Below, piece after piece: positions 1 through 7,309 of a DNA stretch of 64,000 nt. The number at the start of each line of letters is the position of its first letter. The stretch's first letter is position 1. Location of the stretch: assembly GCF_030534315.2 (NCBI RefSeq), contig NZ_CP130558.2:2780501-2844500 (forward strand), read 5' to 3'. The DNA is from Thermoanaerobacterium sp. CMT5567-10 (GTDB taxonomy: Bacteria; Bacillota; Thermoanaerobacteria; Thermoanaerobacterales; Thermoanaerobacteraceae). The notes beneath the pieces were generated by a model. It was not told where the DNA came from and ran no database searches. It was given only the letters and a program-made list of their open reading frames with translations. The position numbers and the translations under genes were made by a program.

Positions 1-536
1 TTCATCATCATTTATAAATTTTATAAAAAAAGGAGTAGTATAACTATAGGTATAGGTTCTAATAGATAATATTTTTTTTCTTAGAAATAATATTAAGATC
101 ACAGAAATCATATAAACATATGGTGTTAAAGTAAAAAGATTAATATTTTTGTTGCTAAAAGCACAATAGAAATCAAAGTATAAATAATAAGTATTAAGGT
201 TAAATAAACAGTAAAATTATATAAGCTTTTGCGTTTGTTTATGGCATCTTCATCAGTATTACGATTTTGCAAAATTAATTTTCTTAATAAAATGGAGTTT
301 TTGGGATACCGAAAATCGTCAATTTTAGCAGAGGAAATTAATTTTATATCTTTCACAGTTTCTTTTTTTTCTAATAACAAATCAATAAGTGATGGACTAA
401 CATAAGGCGATAAAATTTTTATTGACTTTTCTGATTTTTTAATGCGATTTTCAATTATTTTACCTGCATTTTTACCAATATATATCGAACAATTAACTTG
501 ATTGTCGACAAAAGGACTTATATATTTTATATTCAT
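1..536 (-). pseudogene. PLD-like membrane protein gene, frameshifted, 3' end outside window
   Basis: Read leftward from ATG 534-536. The first 136 codons contain the block IKILSPYVSPSLID, typical of the first half of phospholipase D-like (HKD-type) domains, then a membrane segment at about residues 108-132. This frame stops at TAA 126-128. The -1 frame is open from the membrane segment to base 1 and encodes a second hydrophobic stretch (about bases 60-120) followed by soluble sequence. One extra A in the A5 run at 146-150 would join the two parts. The HKD catalytic motif is not visible and would lie beyond the window. The gene sits 24 bp downstream of the XRE gene and is probably cotranscribed with it. 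It may be a pseudogene, a programmed frameshift, or a sequence error. Confidence 0.5.
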
Positions 537-560
537 GATTATCTTAATTTTCCCCCTTTA

Positions 561-944
561 TTATTCTTTTTTCTTTTTCTTCTCTCTTTTTGCTTTTATG
601 CCTTCAAGCAAAGTAATAACATTTTCTTTTTCTTCATTGGTCATATTTGGAAGATCATAAAATGCCAAAAGAACATCGGGACCTAATTCCTGCATGACTT
701 TGTGAAGCCTTTCATCGACATCATTTGATGTATCTATGTTTCTCTTATCTGTTCTACCTAATAAATAATCTACCGATACGTCAAAGAAATCGGCTATTTT
801 TTGTAGGGTTTCATAATCAGGTTCACGCTTATCAGATTCATAGAATGAAATTGTTGATTCTCCAATCGAAAGTATCTTTGCTAATTCTGCTTGTGTTAAG
901 TTTTTCTCTAATCGGAGTGTCTTAAATCTTTTACCAAAGCTCAT
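561..944 (-). CDS. XRE-family transcriptional regulator (Cro/CI type)
   Basis: A 127-residue protein with an N-terminal Cro/CI helix-turn-helix (about residues 6-60: LTQAELAKILSIGESTISFYE, then the DYLLGRT end of the HTH_3 fold) and a helical, lysine-rich tail. An upstream in-frame ATG at 1007 would place the start inside the promoter. ATG 942-944 is preferred because AGGTGG lies 8 bp before it. The gene diverges from another XRE gene at 1100, and the shared intergenic region carries repeated GCAAAGT sites. It is therefore probably an autoregulated, phage- or ICE-type repressor; which gene it silences is inference. Confidence 0.85.
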   Translation of the reverse strand: MSFGKRFKTLRLEKNLTQAELAKILSIGESTISFYESDKREPDYETLQKIADFFDVSVDYLLGRTDKRNIDTSNDVDERLHKVMQELGPDVLLAFYDLPNMTNEEKENVITLLEGIKAKREKKKKKE

Positions 945-966
945 CCAATTACACCACCTAAATATT

Positions 967-994
967 ATTATAACTTTACAAATAGCAAAGTCAA
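967..994 (-). promoter_or_regulatory. Sigma-A promoter of the minus-strand XRE gene
   Basis: On the minus strand, TTGACT (994-989), a 16-bp spacer, then TATAAT (972-967). One GCAAAGT repeat overlaps the -35 box, which suits autorepression. Confidence 0.65.
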
Positions 995-1090
995 ATAAAC
1001 TTTGCAAAATAAAAAAATTATAATTTATAACTTGACAAAACGCAAAGTTAAATCTATAATAATATCAAGATGACAAATTGCAAAGTTAGG
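978..1090. repeat. Operator repeats between divergent XRE genes
   Basis: Copies of a motif close to ACAAANNGCAAAGTTA lie at 978-993, 1035-1050 and 1073-1088. An inverted copy (AACTTTGCAAAAT) lies at 998-1010. A further inverted copy (AAACTTTGCATTTTG) lies just past the end of the plus-strand gene at about 1284-1298. Two copies overlap the -35 or spacer of the divergent promoters, and one overlaps the leader of the plus-strand gene. The arrangement is typical of a phage-like repressor switch. Confidence 0.6.
1032..1060 (+). promoter_or_regulatory. Sigma-A promoter of the plus-strand XRE gene
   Basis: TTGACA (1032-1037), 17-bp spacer, TATAAT (1055-1060): a perfect consensus. A GCAAAGTTA operator copy lies within the spacer, so a bound repressor would block RNA polymerase. 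Confidence 0.8.
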
Positions 1091-1099
1091 AGAGTATAT

Positions 1100-1285
1100 A
1101 TGTACAAACTAAAAGAAATACGAAAAAGTATGGGGTATACGCAATTATATATGGCAAAAAAACTTGATATATCAGAAAGCTACTATTCACAATTAGAAAA
1201 TGGCAATAGAAGAATGCCGTTATCAATAGCGCTTAAAATTGCTAAAGTACTGAATAGGTCTTTTGAAGATATTTTTTTGCCATAA
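1100..1285 (+). CDS. Small XRE-family HTH protein
   Basis: A 61-residue protein that is nearly all a Cro/CI-type HTH domain (YTQLYMAKKLDISESYYSQLE, then RMPLSIALKIAKVLN and the FEDIF end of the fold). An upstream in-frame ATG at 1070 would be almost leaderless relative to the -10 at 1055. ATG 1100 has TAGGAGAG at the right distance and is preferred. It diverges from the larger XRE repressor and shares its operators, like a Cro/CI pair. The short length and fold resemble activators or antirepressors of integrative elements; its target is not evident. Confidence 0.85.
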   Translation: MYKLKEIRKSMGYTQLYMAKKLDISESYYSQLENGNRRMPLSIALKIAKVLNRSFEDIFLP

Positions 1286-1460
1286 AACTTTGCATTTTGC
1301 AGATATAATAATATATTAAATTTAAATCATTAATTCGCCACAGAATTAAAATTTCCTTCTAAAAGTAAATGAAATTTGTTAGTTTTAGAAGAAATAGATT
1401 AAACTGAACTATTGTATAGAAGAATCAAAGAAATGCGTGAAAAAGGGCAGGTGAAAGATA

Positions 1461-1589
1461 ATGTGGGTAGAATTTAGGCCAATCAAGAATAAAGATCTGC
1501 TGATAAAGATAGCAGATAGACTAATGAGAATAACACCAATAAAGATAGAAAAAGTAGGCGAAGGCTGGAAACTGATGATAAAGACATAA
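1461..1589 (+). CDS. Hypothetical small basic protein (42 aa)
   Basis: A short ORF starting MWVEFRPIKNKDLL and rich in Lys, Ile and Arg, with AGGTGA just upstream. It overlaps the end of an even smaller open frame (1412-1477, ending KDNVGRI) that lacks a convincing ribosome site. Pairs of tiny overlapping ORFs like this are common in prophage-type elements. No family is recognised, and it could be spurious. Confidence 0.35.
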   Translation: MWVEFRPIKNKDLLIKIADRLMRITPIKIEKVGEGWKLMIKT

Positions 1590-1684
1590 TATATAGCCGC
1601 AGTATGTCTAAAAGTTGTTAGCAAAAAGTCAACTAAACATAAGTGAAATTGTGTATAACTCATTTTTGAAAGGGGTGATTTTTA

Positions 1685-1960
1685 ATGAAAAAATTTAAAG
1701 GTTTTGAACCTGGAACTATCATATTAATTATAATTACTTTATTTGCTTTTCTAATACTGAATATAATTTTTTATGTGGCTATTCAAGGAATTCCGGGTAT
1801 AAAAATATTACCGTCAATTATTGCATTTTTAGTAATGCAGATAAATTTTGTTGTTTTTTTATTCATCGGTAGAAATTTTTTTATACCACCATCTTATATT
1901 TTACTATCATTTCTATCTTCTATTTTATTAGCTGTGATTACATATAGTTTATTGATATAA
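1685..1960 (+). CDS. Small three-helix membrane protein
   Basis: A 91-residue, very hydrophobic protein with three predicted membrane helices (about residues 11-33, 40-62 and 70-90) and only a short charged N-terminus (MKKFKGFEPG). GAAAGGGGTGA stands before the ATG at good spacing, which supports translation. It converges on the minus-strand membrane protein at 1969-2739 with an 8-bp gap. No family is recognised. In this accessory setting it could be a holin-like, immunity or toxin protein, but nothing in the sequence decides this. Confidence 0.6.
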   Translation: MKKFKGFEPGTIILIIITLFAFLILNIIFYVAIQGIPGIKILPSIIAFLVMQINFVVFLFIGRNFFIPPSYILLSFLSSILLAVITYSLLI

Positions 1961-1968
1961 ATAATTCA

Positions 1969-2739
1969 TTATGTATTTTTTTGTCTTTTAAAATGGGTGA
2001 TATAGATAATATTTCTTGCTTTTTTATTTTTTTTCTCAATTAATTTGGTTTTTGTATACTGAACATATTTAATTTGATAGTCAAACATATGAATATAATA
2101 TAAATTATATGATTTGAATATTTCTGCTAAAAGATAGAGAGTAAACAATATAATAACATAAACCGCACTGAAAATAAAAATACTTTCGTAAAACGTGTTT
2201 AAATTTGGGAAAACTGTACCTATATTCTGATTAATTGAAATTCTAAATATTTCAGAAAGTGTATTAGCAAAAAAACCAACTAAAAAACTTATAATCTGCA
2301 TTGTTCCATTTATTATATTTGGCATATTAGAAGCGCCAATTTCTTTTTCTAAGACGTCCTTATTAGTGCTACTTTCAAAAATTATTCTAGATAAATGGTC
2401 TATTGCTAAATCCAGTGATGAGTACTCAGCAAGGATTTTACCAATTTTATTTTGGATTATAACTTTGTTTAGATTTTTCGAGCAAGTTTCAATTAATACT
2501 GACATTAGTAAAAAAGCGATGAACAAAAATAATGATAATAGAAGATTTGTTGTTTGAAACTGATTAGTTATCATGTAAATAATTAAAGTTTTAAGAAAAG
2601 CTAGAACAACTATTAGGACGGCTACATATCTCATTATACACAAGCATAGTGGATGACATTTTGAAAAGAGAATAAATTTAGATTGCATTTTATTAGCTTC
2701 TATATATTTGCTAAAAAAATTTTTTACTTTGTTTATCAT
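1969..2739 (-). CDS. Hypothetical four-helix membrane protein
   Basis: A 256-residue protein with a basic N-terminal segment, two adjacent membrane helices (about residues 35-58 and 65-86), a roughly 60-residue soluble loop (about 88-145), two more helices (about 148-168 and 186-210) and a Lys/Tyr-rich cytoplasmic tail. AGAGGTG precedes the ATG. The two helical hairpins separated by a helical loop recall small effector or sensor membrane proteins, but no family is recognised. Base composition is as AT-rich as the rest of the element. Confidence 0.6.
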   Translation of the reverse strand: MINKVKNFFSKYIEANKMQSKFILFSKCHPLCLCIMRYVAVLIVVLAFLKTLIIYMITNQFQTTNLLLSLFLFIAFLLMSVLIETCSKNLNKVIIQNKIGKILAEYSSLDLAIDHLSRIIFESSTNKDVLEKEIGASNMPNIINGTMQIISFLVGFFANTLSEIFRISINQNIGTVFPNLNTFYESIFIFSAVYVIILFTLYLLAEIFKSYNLYYIHMFDYQIKYVQYTKTKLIEKKNKKARNIIYITHFKRQKNT

Positions 2740-2868
2740 TTAAAAACACCTCTTATACTTAAAATCATGCCAAGATCAAATTTTATATTTCTCAAACTCC
2801 TGACTTATTTTACTACCATATATTATCGAAAAATTTTTTTGAAACTAAAATAAAAAGGGGGCCATGAG

Positions 2869-3387
2869 ATGTGCAATAAAGATAAAGTTTATGCGTTGTA
2901 CTTTTTAGAGAAAATGACATGCACAGAAATAGCAAAAGAAGTTGGCGTAACAAAGCAAGCAGTATCAAAGATATTGAAGCAGTTTCCTGAATATGCAGAA
3001 GAGAAAGAACGAAAGAAGCAGGAGAATAAAGTTAGACATAATAAGGAGACGGGTGAATATGTGAAGCAAAAGAGAAGGAAAGAAAGAGAAGAAGAGGAAG
3101 GCCTTATTGCAGGTATGATGGAGTTACAGAGGCAAAACGCAATGTCGATGTCAAAGAAAAGTACGCTAAGCGATAATGCTCTTATTGAAAGTTGTATAAA
3201 TCATTATAAATATGATCCAAAAAATCAAAAAATTATTTTCGTAGAGGATTTTGGCAGAAAACCTGTTGATTTACCAAAATCTGTAAGTGCGCATAAGACA
3301 GTTTTAAATGAATTCAGGCTTTATTCGCAGAAAATAGAGAATGAGAAATGGATGAGTGAAACGGAGGAGAAGGCATTAAGTAAATAA
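2869..3387 (+). CDS. HTH DNA-binding protein, sigma-70 region 4-like
   Basis: A 172-residue protein. The N-terminus (about residues 5-40: YALYFLEKMTCTEIAKEVGVT, then KQAVSKILK) is a classic sigma-70 region 4/resolvase-type HTH. A long, highly charged Lys/Glu helix follows (about 42-78), then a C-terminal domain with no recognised family. AAAGGGGGCC precedes the ATG. Proteins of this shape occur in clostridial prophages and integrative elements as late-gene or copy regulators. It has no obvious operon partner; about 210 bp of noncoding DNA follow. Confidence 0.65.
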   Translation: MCNKDKVYALYFLEKMTCTEIAKEVGVTKQAVSKILKQFPEYAEEKERKKQENKVRHNKETGEYVKQKRRKEREEEEGLIAGMMELQRQNAMSMSKKSTLSDNALIESCINHYKYDPKNQKIIFVEDFGRKPVDLPKSVSAHKTVLNEFRLYSQKIENEKWMSETEEKALSK

Positions 3388-3511
3388 CACTTTATTTTTT
3401 ACCTTTAAAAAAGGAGATAAAAACTTAATTACTTAATTATACAGTTTTTGCAGGAAGGTTATATTATAATATCTAAAAAATAATATTTATTTTACACAAG
3501 ATAAAACCTAG

Positions 3512-3595
3512 TGTCCCCCGCTGAGCTAGAGCTTTTTACAAAAAAAGAAGGAATTTGAAAACAAATGTAGAATATTATCAAAAAAAAGGGGGACA
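3512..3595. repeat. Inverted repeat TGTCCCCC / GGGGGACA
   Basis: TGTCCCCC (3512-3519) is exactly complementary to GGGGGACA (3588-3595), 68 bp apart. The right arm is also the Shine-Dalgarno sequence of the following ORF (ATG 3601). If transcribed, the left arm could mask that ribosome site. The left arm is followed by AGCTAGAGCT. Confidence 0.4.
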
Positions 3596-3600
3596 AAAAG

Positions 3601-4458
3601 ATGGACAATGTTGAGTTATATGTATAACGATATTTTCTGGTTAAGACTGAGCAGATGTCTTTTTTTCAAAAAAAAGAGGAAGAAAAATTTGAAATAATTT
3701 ACAATTTTTTCAACGAATTAGAAAATACAAAAAAGCATGAAAAAATTACAAATAGAGGGAAGTGTATTTTATTTTTGACAAAAAAATATAGAGATAATTT
3801 ATATCTTTGTAAACTTGCATCTGAAAGGGTTAGAGAAAAATTTGAACCTACAGAAGATGATATTAAGAGTTCACTAGAAGCTAATTATCCTTATATATAT
3901 GTTGTTTTTGATTTAAAGAGACAATTAATTTTAGTTCAACATAAATCTTCAGTTTTCCGTGAGGTAAAAACAGCAGTAGATAAAATTAAAGGAATATTTA
4001 TACCAATAGCAAAAGATTCTGGTTATAATTTTACAATTGATCCTGTTAGCTTTGAGAGTTCTTTTTGGGATTATGTTAGAAATGTTCAAAAAATTTATGA
4101 GGTTGTGTTGAGTTTAAAAGCGCCTAATTTATTTGGTGGAATATTTAGTACTAATAGTTTTTTAAAAGAGATAAAGAAAAGGTATAATTCAACAGAAACA
4201 GAAATAAAATATAAAAATGAAGATGGTAATTTAAATATTGAAAGAGAGGAATTTGAGGATCCAATAAGATATGCTTCTGCCGGTGGAGGACAATGGAGAA
4301 TAAAAATCCAGAGTGGAAAAACTTTCAAAAGGGTAACAATTAAAAGTAATGATAACATCAAAAAAATTGAAATATCTGAAATATCTATGGAAACAGAAGA
4401 AGCTTTATTTCAATTAGAGCAAAAAATAAAAGAAAACGATCCGCTAAAAGGTGAATAA
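3601..4458 (+). pseudogene. Unassigned soluble protein of a two-gene cassette; in-frame stop at codon 9
   Basis: A strong ribosome site (AGGGGGAC) leads to ATG 3601 and MDNVELYV, then an in-frame TAA (3625-3627). The same frame then runs open to 4458 (RYFLVKTEQMSFFQ onward). CAA to TAA would be a one-base change. A second ATG at 3655 would give 267 residues but has no ribosome site. The protein is mixed alpha/beta with a central hydrophobic strand (YPYIYVVFDLKRQLILVQH) and ends 2 bp before the next gene. No family is recognised; it vaguely recalls DUF4747-type proteins. It may be a pseudogene, a start at 3655, or readthrough. The partner gene suggests a soluble effector coupled to a membrane protein. 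Confidence 0.55.
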
Positions 4459-4460
4459 AA

Positions 4461-5036
4461 ATGAAAATAAATGAATTTTTAAGGAAAACAAGAAAATATT
4501 TTAATAAGGCAGGGATAGTTGTAAAATTAATTCCTTTTTTTATTTCATTGGGAATAAGTTATTTGATAGTAAAAAATACAAAAAGTATTGGGAATGGAAC
4601 AGCAGTTTTTATTAAGGATGATTTTGTGTTAAATTTTTTTACAGTTATTCTTAGTTTAGCTATAGCAGTTATTGCTTTATTATATTCGAATGTAGAAAAT
4701 ATAAGAGAATCTCTATATAAAGTATTTAAAGATAAGGAAGATCACATTGTTGAGTTAGAAAAAAAGATAGTCAATATTTTTAAAGAGTTAAAGGATGACA
4801 CGTTATTTATATTTTTCTCATTAGTTGGAAGTTGGATAATAATTGTTATAAGAGAAATTCCGGAAATAAACATTATAATATTTAAAATGAATAAGAAAGA
4901 AGTTTGTTATATGGTAGAAATGAGCCTTGTAATGTTATCTCTTTATGCTCTTTTGGATATAATTTTTACTCTTTTTAAATTGTCAGATGTTTCACATGAA
5001 TTTTCTCAGCGCTTTTTAAATAATAAGGACAAATAG
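4461..5036 (+). CDS. Four-helix membrane protein, partner of the preceding gene
   Basis: A 191-residue protein with four membrane helices (about residues 20-38, 54-75, 113-131 and 150-171). A charged cytoplasmic loop between helices 2 and 3 contains a coiled-coil-like stretch (KDKEDHIVELEKKIVNIFKE). It starts 2 bp after the previous stop, with AAAGGTGAATAAA as ribosome site, so the two are translationally coupled. A soluble protein paired with a four-helix membrane protein on a mobile element is the layout of some two-gene anti-phage systems (Kiwa, for example, pairs four-helix KwaA with KwaB). No sequence match to Kiwa is claimed. Confidence 0.6.
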   Translation: MKINEFLRKTRKYFNKAGIVVKLIPFFISLGISYLIVKNTKSIGNGTAVFIKDDFVLNFFTVILSLAIAVIALLYSNVENIRESLYKVFKDKEDHIVELEKKIVNIFKELKDDTLFIFFSLVGSWIIIVIREIPEINIIIFKMNKKEVCYMVEMSLVMLSLYALLDIIFTLFKLSDVSHEFSQRFLNNKDK

Positions 5037-5170
5037 AAAGTTACTTATTGGGAAATCTAAGAGTGAAAAGGGTAAGGTTAGTAATAATATTATTGTTGTA
5101 ATATATACGGATGTACGAATATTTGTAATTATAGCTTTTTATTTTAAAAAAATAAAAACAATTAAAGGGA

Positions 5171-5198
5171 AAATAAAGCCTTGAAGGCTTTATTTTTT
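5171..5198 (+). terminator. Rho-independent terminator after the two-gene cassette
   Basis: An 11-bp perfect stem (AAATAAAGCCT / AGGCTTTATTT) with a 3-base loop, followed by a T run. Confidence 0.85.
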
Positions 5199-5393
5199 TA
5201 TCTAAAATGTAAGGAAATGAAAATTTGATTATTCATATGCAGCCGACATAGGAATTGGTCTCTTTTGTTTTTCATAAACTTACATTATTTTATTAATGAT
5301 ATCAGCAATAAAGTAATAATTTTAAATATTTGCAAGTGTACAATCTATAAACTCATATATTTATAACAAATGAAATGCAAGGGGGTTATAAAA
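5199..5393. other. Intergenic region before the recombinase operon
   Basis: AT-rich spacer without a credible ORF. It should hold the promoter of the small ORF and recombinase, but I see no convincing sigma-A pair and no clear inverted repeats. Confidence 0.4.
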
Positions 5394-5522
5394 ATGGATA
5401 AAAAGAAGGATAAAGATGAAAAGTCCGATGATAAAATACTTATTATGCGTGAGTTTAATGATAAGGGTAAAAAACTTGATGATTTAATAAAACAAATTAT
5501 TAAACAAGCTGTAAATTCGTGA
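5394..5522 (+). CDS. Small charged protein upstream of recombinase (42 aa)
   Basis: The ORF starts MDKKKDKDEKSDDKI, continues MREFNDKGKKLDDLIKQIIKQ, and has GGGGG 5-10 bases before the ATG. It is highly charged with an amphipathic helix at the C-terminus. It ends 40 bp before the serine recombinase and is probably cotranscribed with it. Short charged ORFs just upstream of large serine recombinases are often seen in Firmicutes elements and may act as directionality or accessory factors. That role is inference. Confidence 0.5.
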   Translation: MDKKKDKDEKSDDKILIMREFNDKGKKLDDLIKQIIKQAVNS

Positions 5523-5562
5523 TAAAATATATTATGGTGGTTATCCATGAAGGAGGTTACAG

Positions 5563-7140
5563 ATGCTCAAGGATAACGTACTGAATAAAACCTGGAACTG
5601 TGCAGTGTACTGCAGGCTTTCAAAAGAAGATTTAAATAAAGGTTACAGTGAAAGTATTCAAACACAGGAGAAAGAACTAACAAGATTTGTATACGAAAAT
5701 AATTGGCATCTTGTCGATGTTTATATTGATGATGGTGTAAGTGGAACTACTTTCGAACGGGATGATTTTAAAAGGATGATTGATGACGTTGAGAATGGCT
5801 TAATAAATTGCATTATAACAAAAGATTTATCTCGTCTTGGAAGAGATTATATCGAGATGGGAAGATATTTAGAGAAGGTATTTCCTGAGTATGGTATAAG
5901 ATATATTGCTTTAAATGATGGTGTTGATACTTTAAAAGGTGATGATGACAGCATACCCTTTAGAAATGTTGTTAATGACATGTACGCTAAAGATATATCA
6001 AAAAAAATAAGGTTTAACCTTATCAGTAAAATGAAAGAAGGTCTATACATAGGGGCATTAGCGCCTTATGGGTATAAAAAGGATCCTAATAATAAAAACA
6101 AATTAATACCAGCCAACGATATTACAACTCAGGCAGTAAAGAGAATTTTTTCATTATATATGGAAGGATTTGGCAAACAAAAGATTGCTAAAATATTATC
6201 TGATGAAGGTTATCCTACACCAGCAGGTTCAAAAGAAAATTATATGAATCCAAACCAGAAGATTAAAATGTGGAATAGCAACGCTGTTCACAGAATACTG
6301 ACGAATGAAGTGTACATTGGGACAGTTGTCCAGCATAAGAGAAAAAAGGTATCGTACAAAGTAAAAAAAGTCAGAGAAGTGCCTGAGGAAGAGTGGATCA
6401 AAAAAACACACATGCATGAGCCTATAATAGATGAAGATATTTTCTGGCAGGTGCAGGATATAATACAAGGAAGATCCGAGCTTAAATTCAGACCGGGGCA
6501 TATTACACATCTTTTTTCTGGTAAAGCAAGATGCGGCGATTGTGGATCGTATATGGGGTATTTTTATGACAAGGATAGAAAGGAGCCTTGCTGGAAACTT
6601 ATATGCGGTGCTTTTAGAAAATACGGTTCAAAAGCTTGTACAATGCATTCTATACCGGAAGATAAGTTAAAACAAATAATTTTAGATGACCTTAGGACTA
6701 TAGCTAAAGAAATCGTCGATTATCGTGAATTAGCAAGAATTGCCGAGGATTCGATTGAAGAAAAATATATGGAGCAGAAAAATATGTATGAAGGATATAA
6801 AAAGAAATTTTCCGAGCTGCAAAATACTTTTAAGCAGATGTATTACGACAAGATAAAAGGTTTAATTAATGATGAGCAGTTTAAAATACTTTCTGATGAG
6901 ATTCAGAATGAAATGAATACTTATCAAAATAAATTAAATGAGATTGAAAAACAAATAAATTCTAAGGACATAAAGATGATACTTATACAACAGGCGTATG
7001 AAAAAATTAAAGCAATAATTGATATGCAGGATTTAAATAGGCAAATGGTTGAAAACCTTATTGACTTTATAGAAATATTTAATAATAATAAAGTTAAGAT
7101 ACACTATAAATTTTCAAATCCTCAAAATTATATCTCATAG
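5563..7140 (+). CDS. Large serine recombinase (site-specific integrase)
   Basis: A 525-residue protein that cuts and rejoins attachment sites through a phosphoserine link. N-terminal resolvase domain: AVYCRLS with the nucleophilic Ser at about residue 20, DDGVSGTTFERDDF, and KDLSRLGRDY. The recombinase domain follows (about 165-290), then a zinc ribbon (CGDCGSYM and later CGAF/CTMH cysteines, about 318-360), a long coiled coil (about 385-480) and a short tail. Length and layout fit TnpX/SpoIVCA-type enzymes. AAGGAGG precedes the ATG. It lies exactly at the right edge of the accessory block, and two bases after its stop codon a truncated foreign reading frame begins. Confidence 0.95.
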   Translation: MLKDNVLNKTWNCAVYCRLSKEDLNKGYSESIQTQEKELTRFVYENNWHLVDVYIDDGVSGTTFERDDFKRMIDDVENGLINCIITKDLSRLGRDYIEMGRYLEKVFPEYGIRYIALNDGVDTLKGDDDSIPFRNVVNDMYAKDISKKIRFNLISKMKEGLYIGALAPYGYKKDPNNKNKLIPANDITTQAVKRIFSLYMEGFGKQKIAKILSDEGYPTPAGSKENYMNPNQKIKMWNSNAVHRILTNEVYIGTVVQHKRKKVSYKVKKVREVPEEEWIKKTHMHEPIIDEDIFWQVQDIIQGRSELKFRPGHITHLFSGKARCGDCGSYMGYFYDKDRKEPCWKLICGAFRKYGSKACTMHSIPEDKLKQIILDDLRTIAKEIVDYRELARIAEDSIEEKYMEQKNMYEGYKKKFSELQNTFKQMYYDKIKGLINDEQFKILSDEIQNEMNTYQNKLNEIEKQINSKDIKMILIQQAYEKIKAIIDMQDLNRQMVENLIDFIEIFNNNKVKIHYKFSNPQNYIS

Positions 7141-7141
7141 T

Positions 7142-7252
7142 ACGCAACCACCTGAGTGCGAAGAGTTTCCGACAAACGTTTGTGACGAATTCATGCAAAG
7201 ACCGTTTCCGCCTATATTCCCTCCACAGAAGGCCCCATATTCGCCATATTAA
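7142..7252 (+). pseudogene. C-terminal remnant of a host gene interrupted by the element
   Basis: Directly after the recombinase stop, a 36-codon open frame without a start runs to TAA 7250-7252 and is followed by a palindromic terminator. It encodes a Pro-, Phe- and Cys-rich tail (PPECEEFPTNVCDEF, then RPFPPIFPPQ and PYSPY). Hand-counted GC is about 48%, far above the neighbouring recombinase. A missing start, altered composition and an own terminator indicate the 3' end of a gene whose 5' part should lie left of the element, outside the window. Composition recalls spore coat or surface proteins; the identity is unknown. Confidence 0.6.
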
Positions 7253-7258
7253 TAGGAT

Positions 7259-7284
7259 GAAAAGCCAGCATATGCTGGCTTTTC
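7259..7284 (+). terminator. Palindromic terminator of the interrupted host gene
   Basis: A 26-bp perfect palindrome centred on CATATG (GAAAAGCCAGCA arm), 6 bp after the stop of the remnant frame. Its descending arm ends in TTTTC. It can act in both directions. Confidence 0.65.
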
Positions 7285-7309
7285 ACATAAAGAGATTAGG
7301 AGGGATCAT

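Noticed and set aside
1409-1663. Minus-strand open frame of 84 codons before the small membrane protein gene
   Set aside because: No ribosome site. It overlaps a plus-strand small ORF with a better start context.
5037-5393. Possible attachment site or CRISPR-like repeats in the spacer before the recombinase
   Set aside because: Only a terminator hairpin is present. No direct repeat of useful length was seen, and the attachment site expected is at the 7140 junction.
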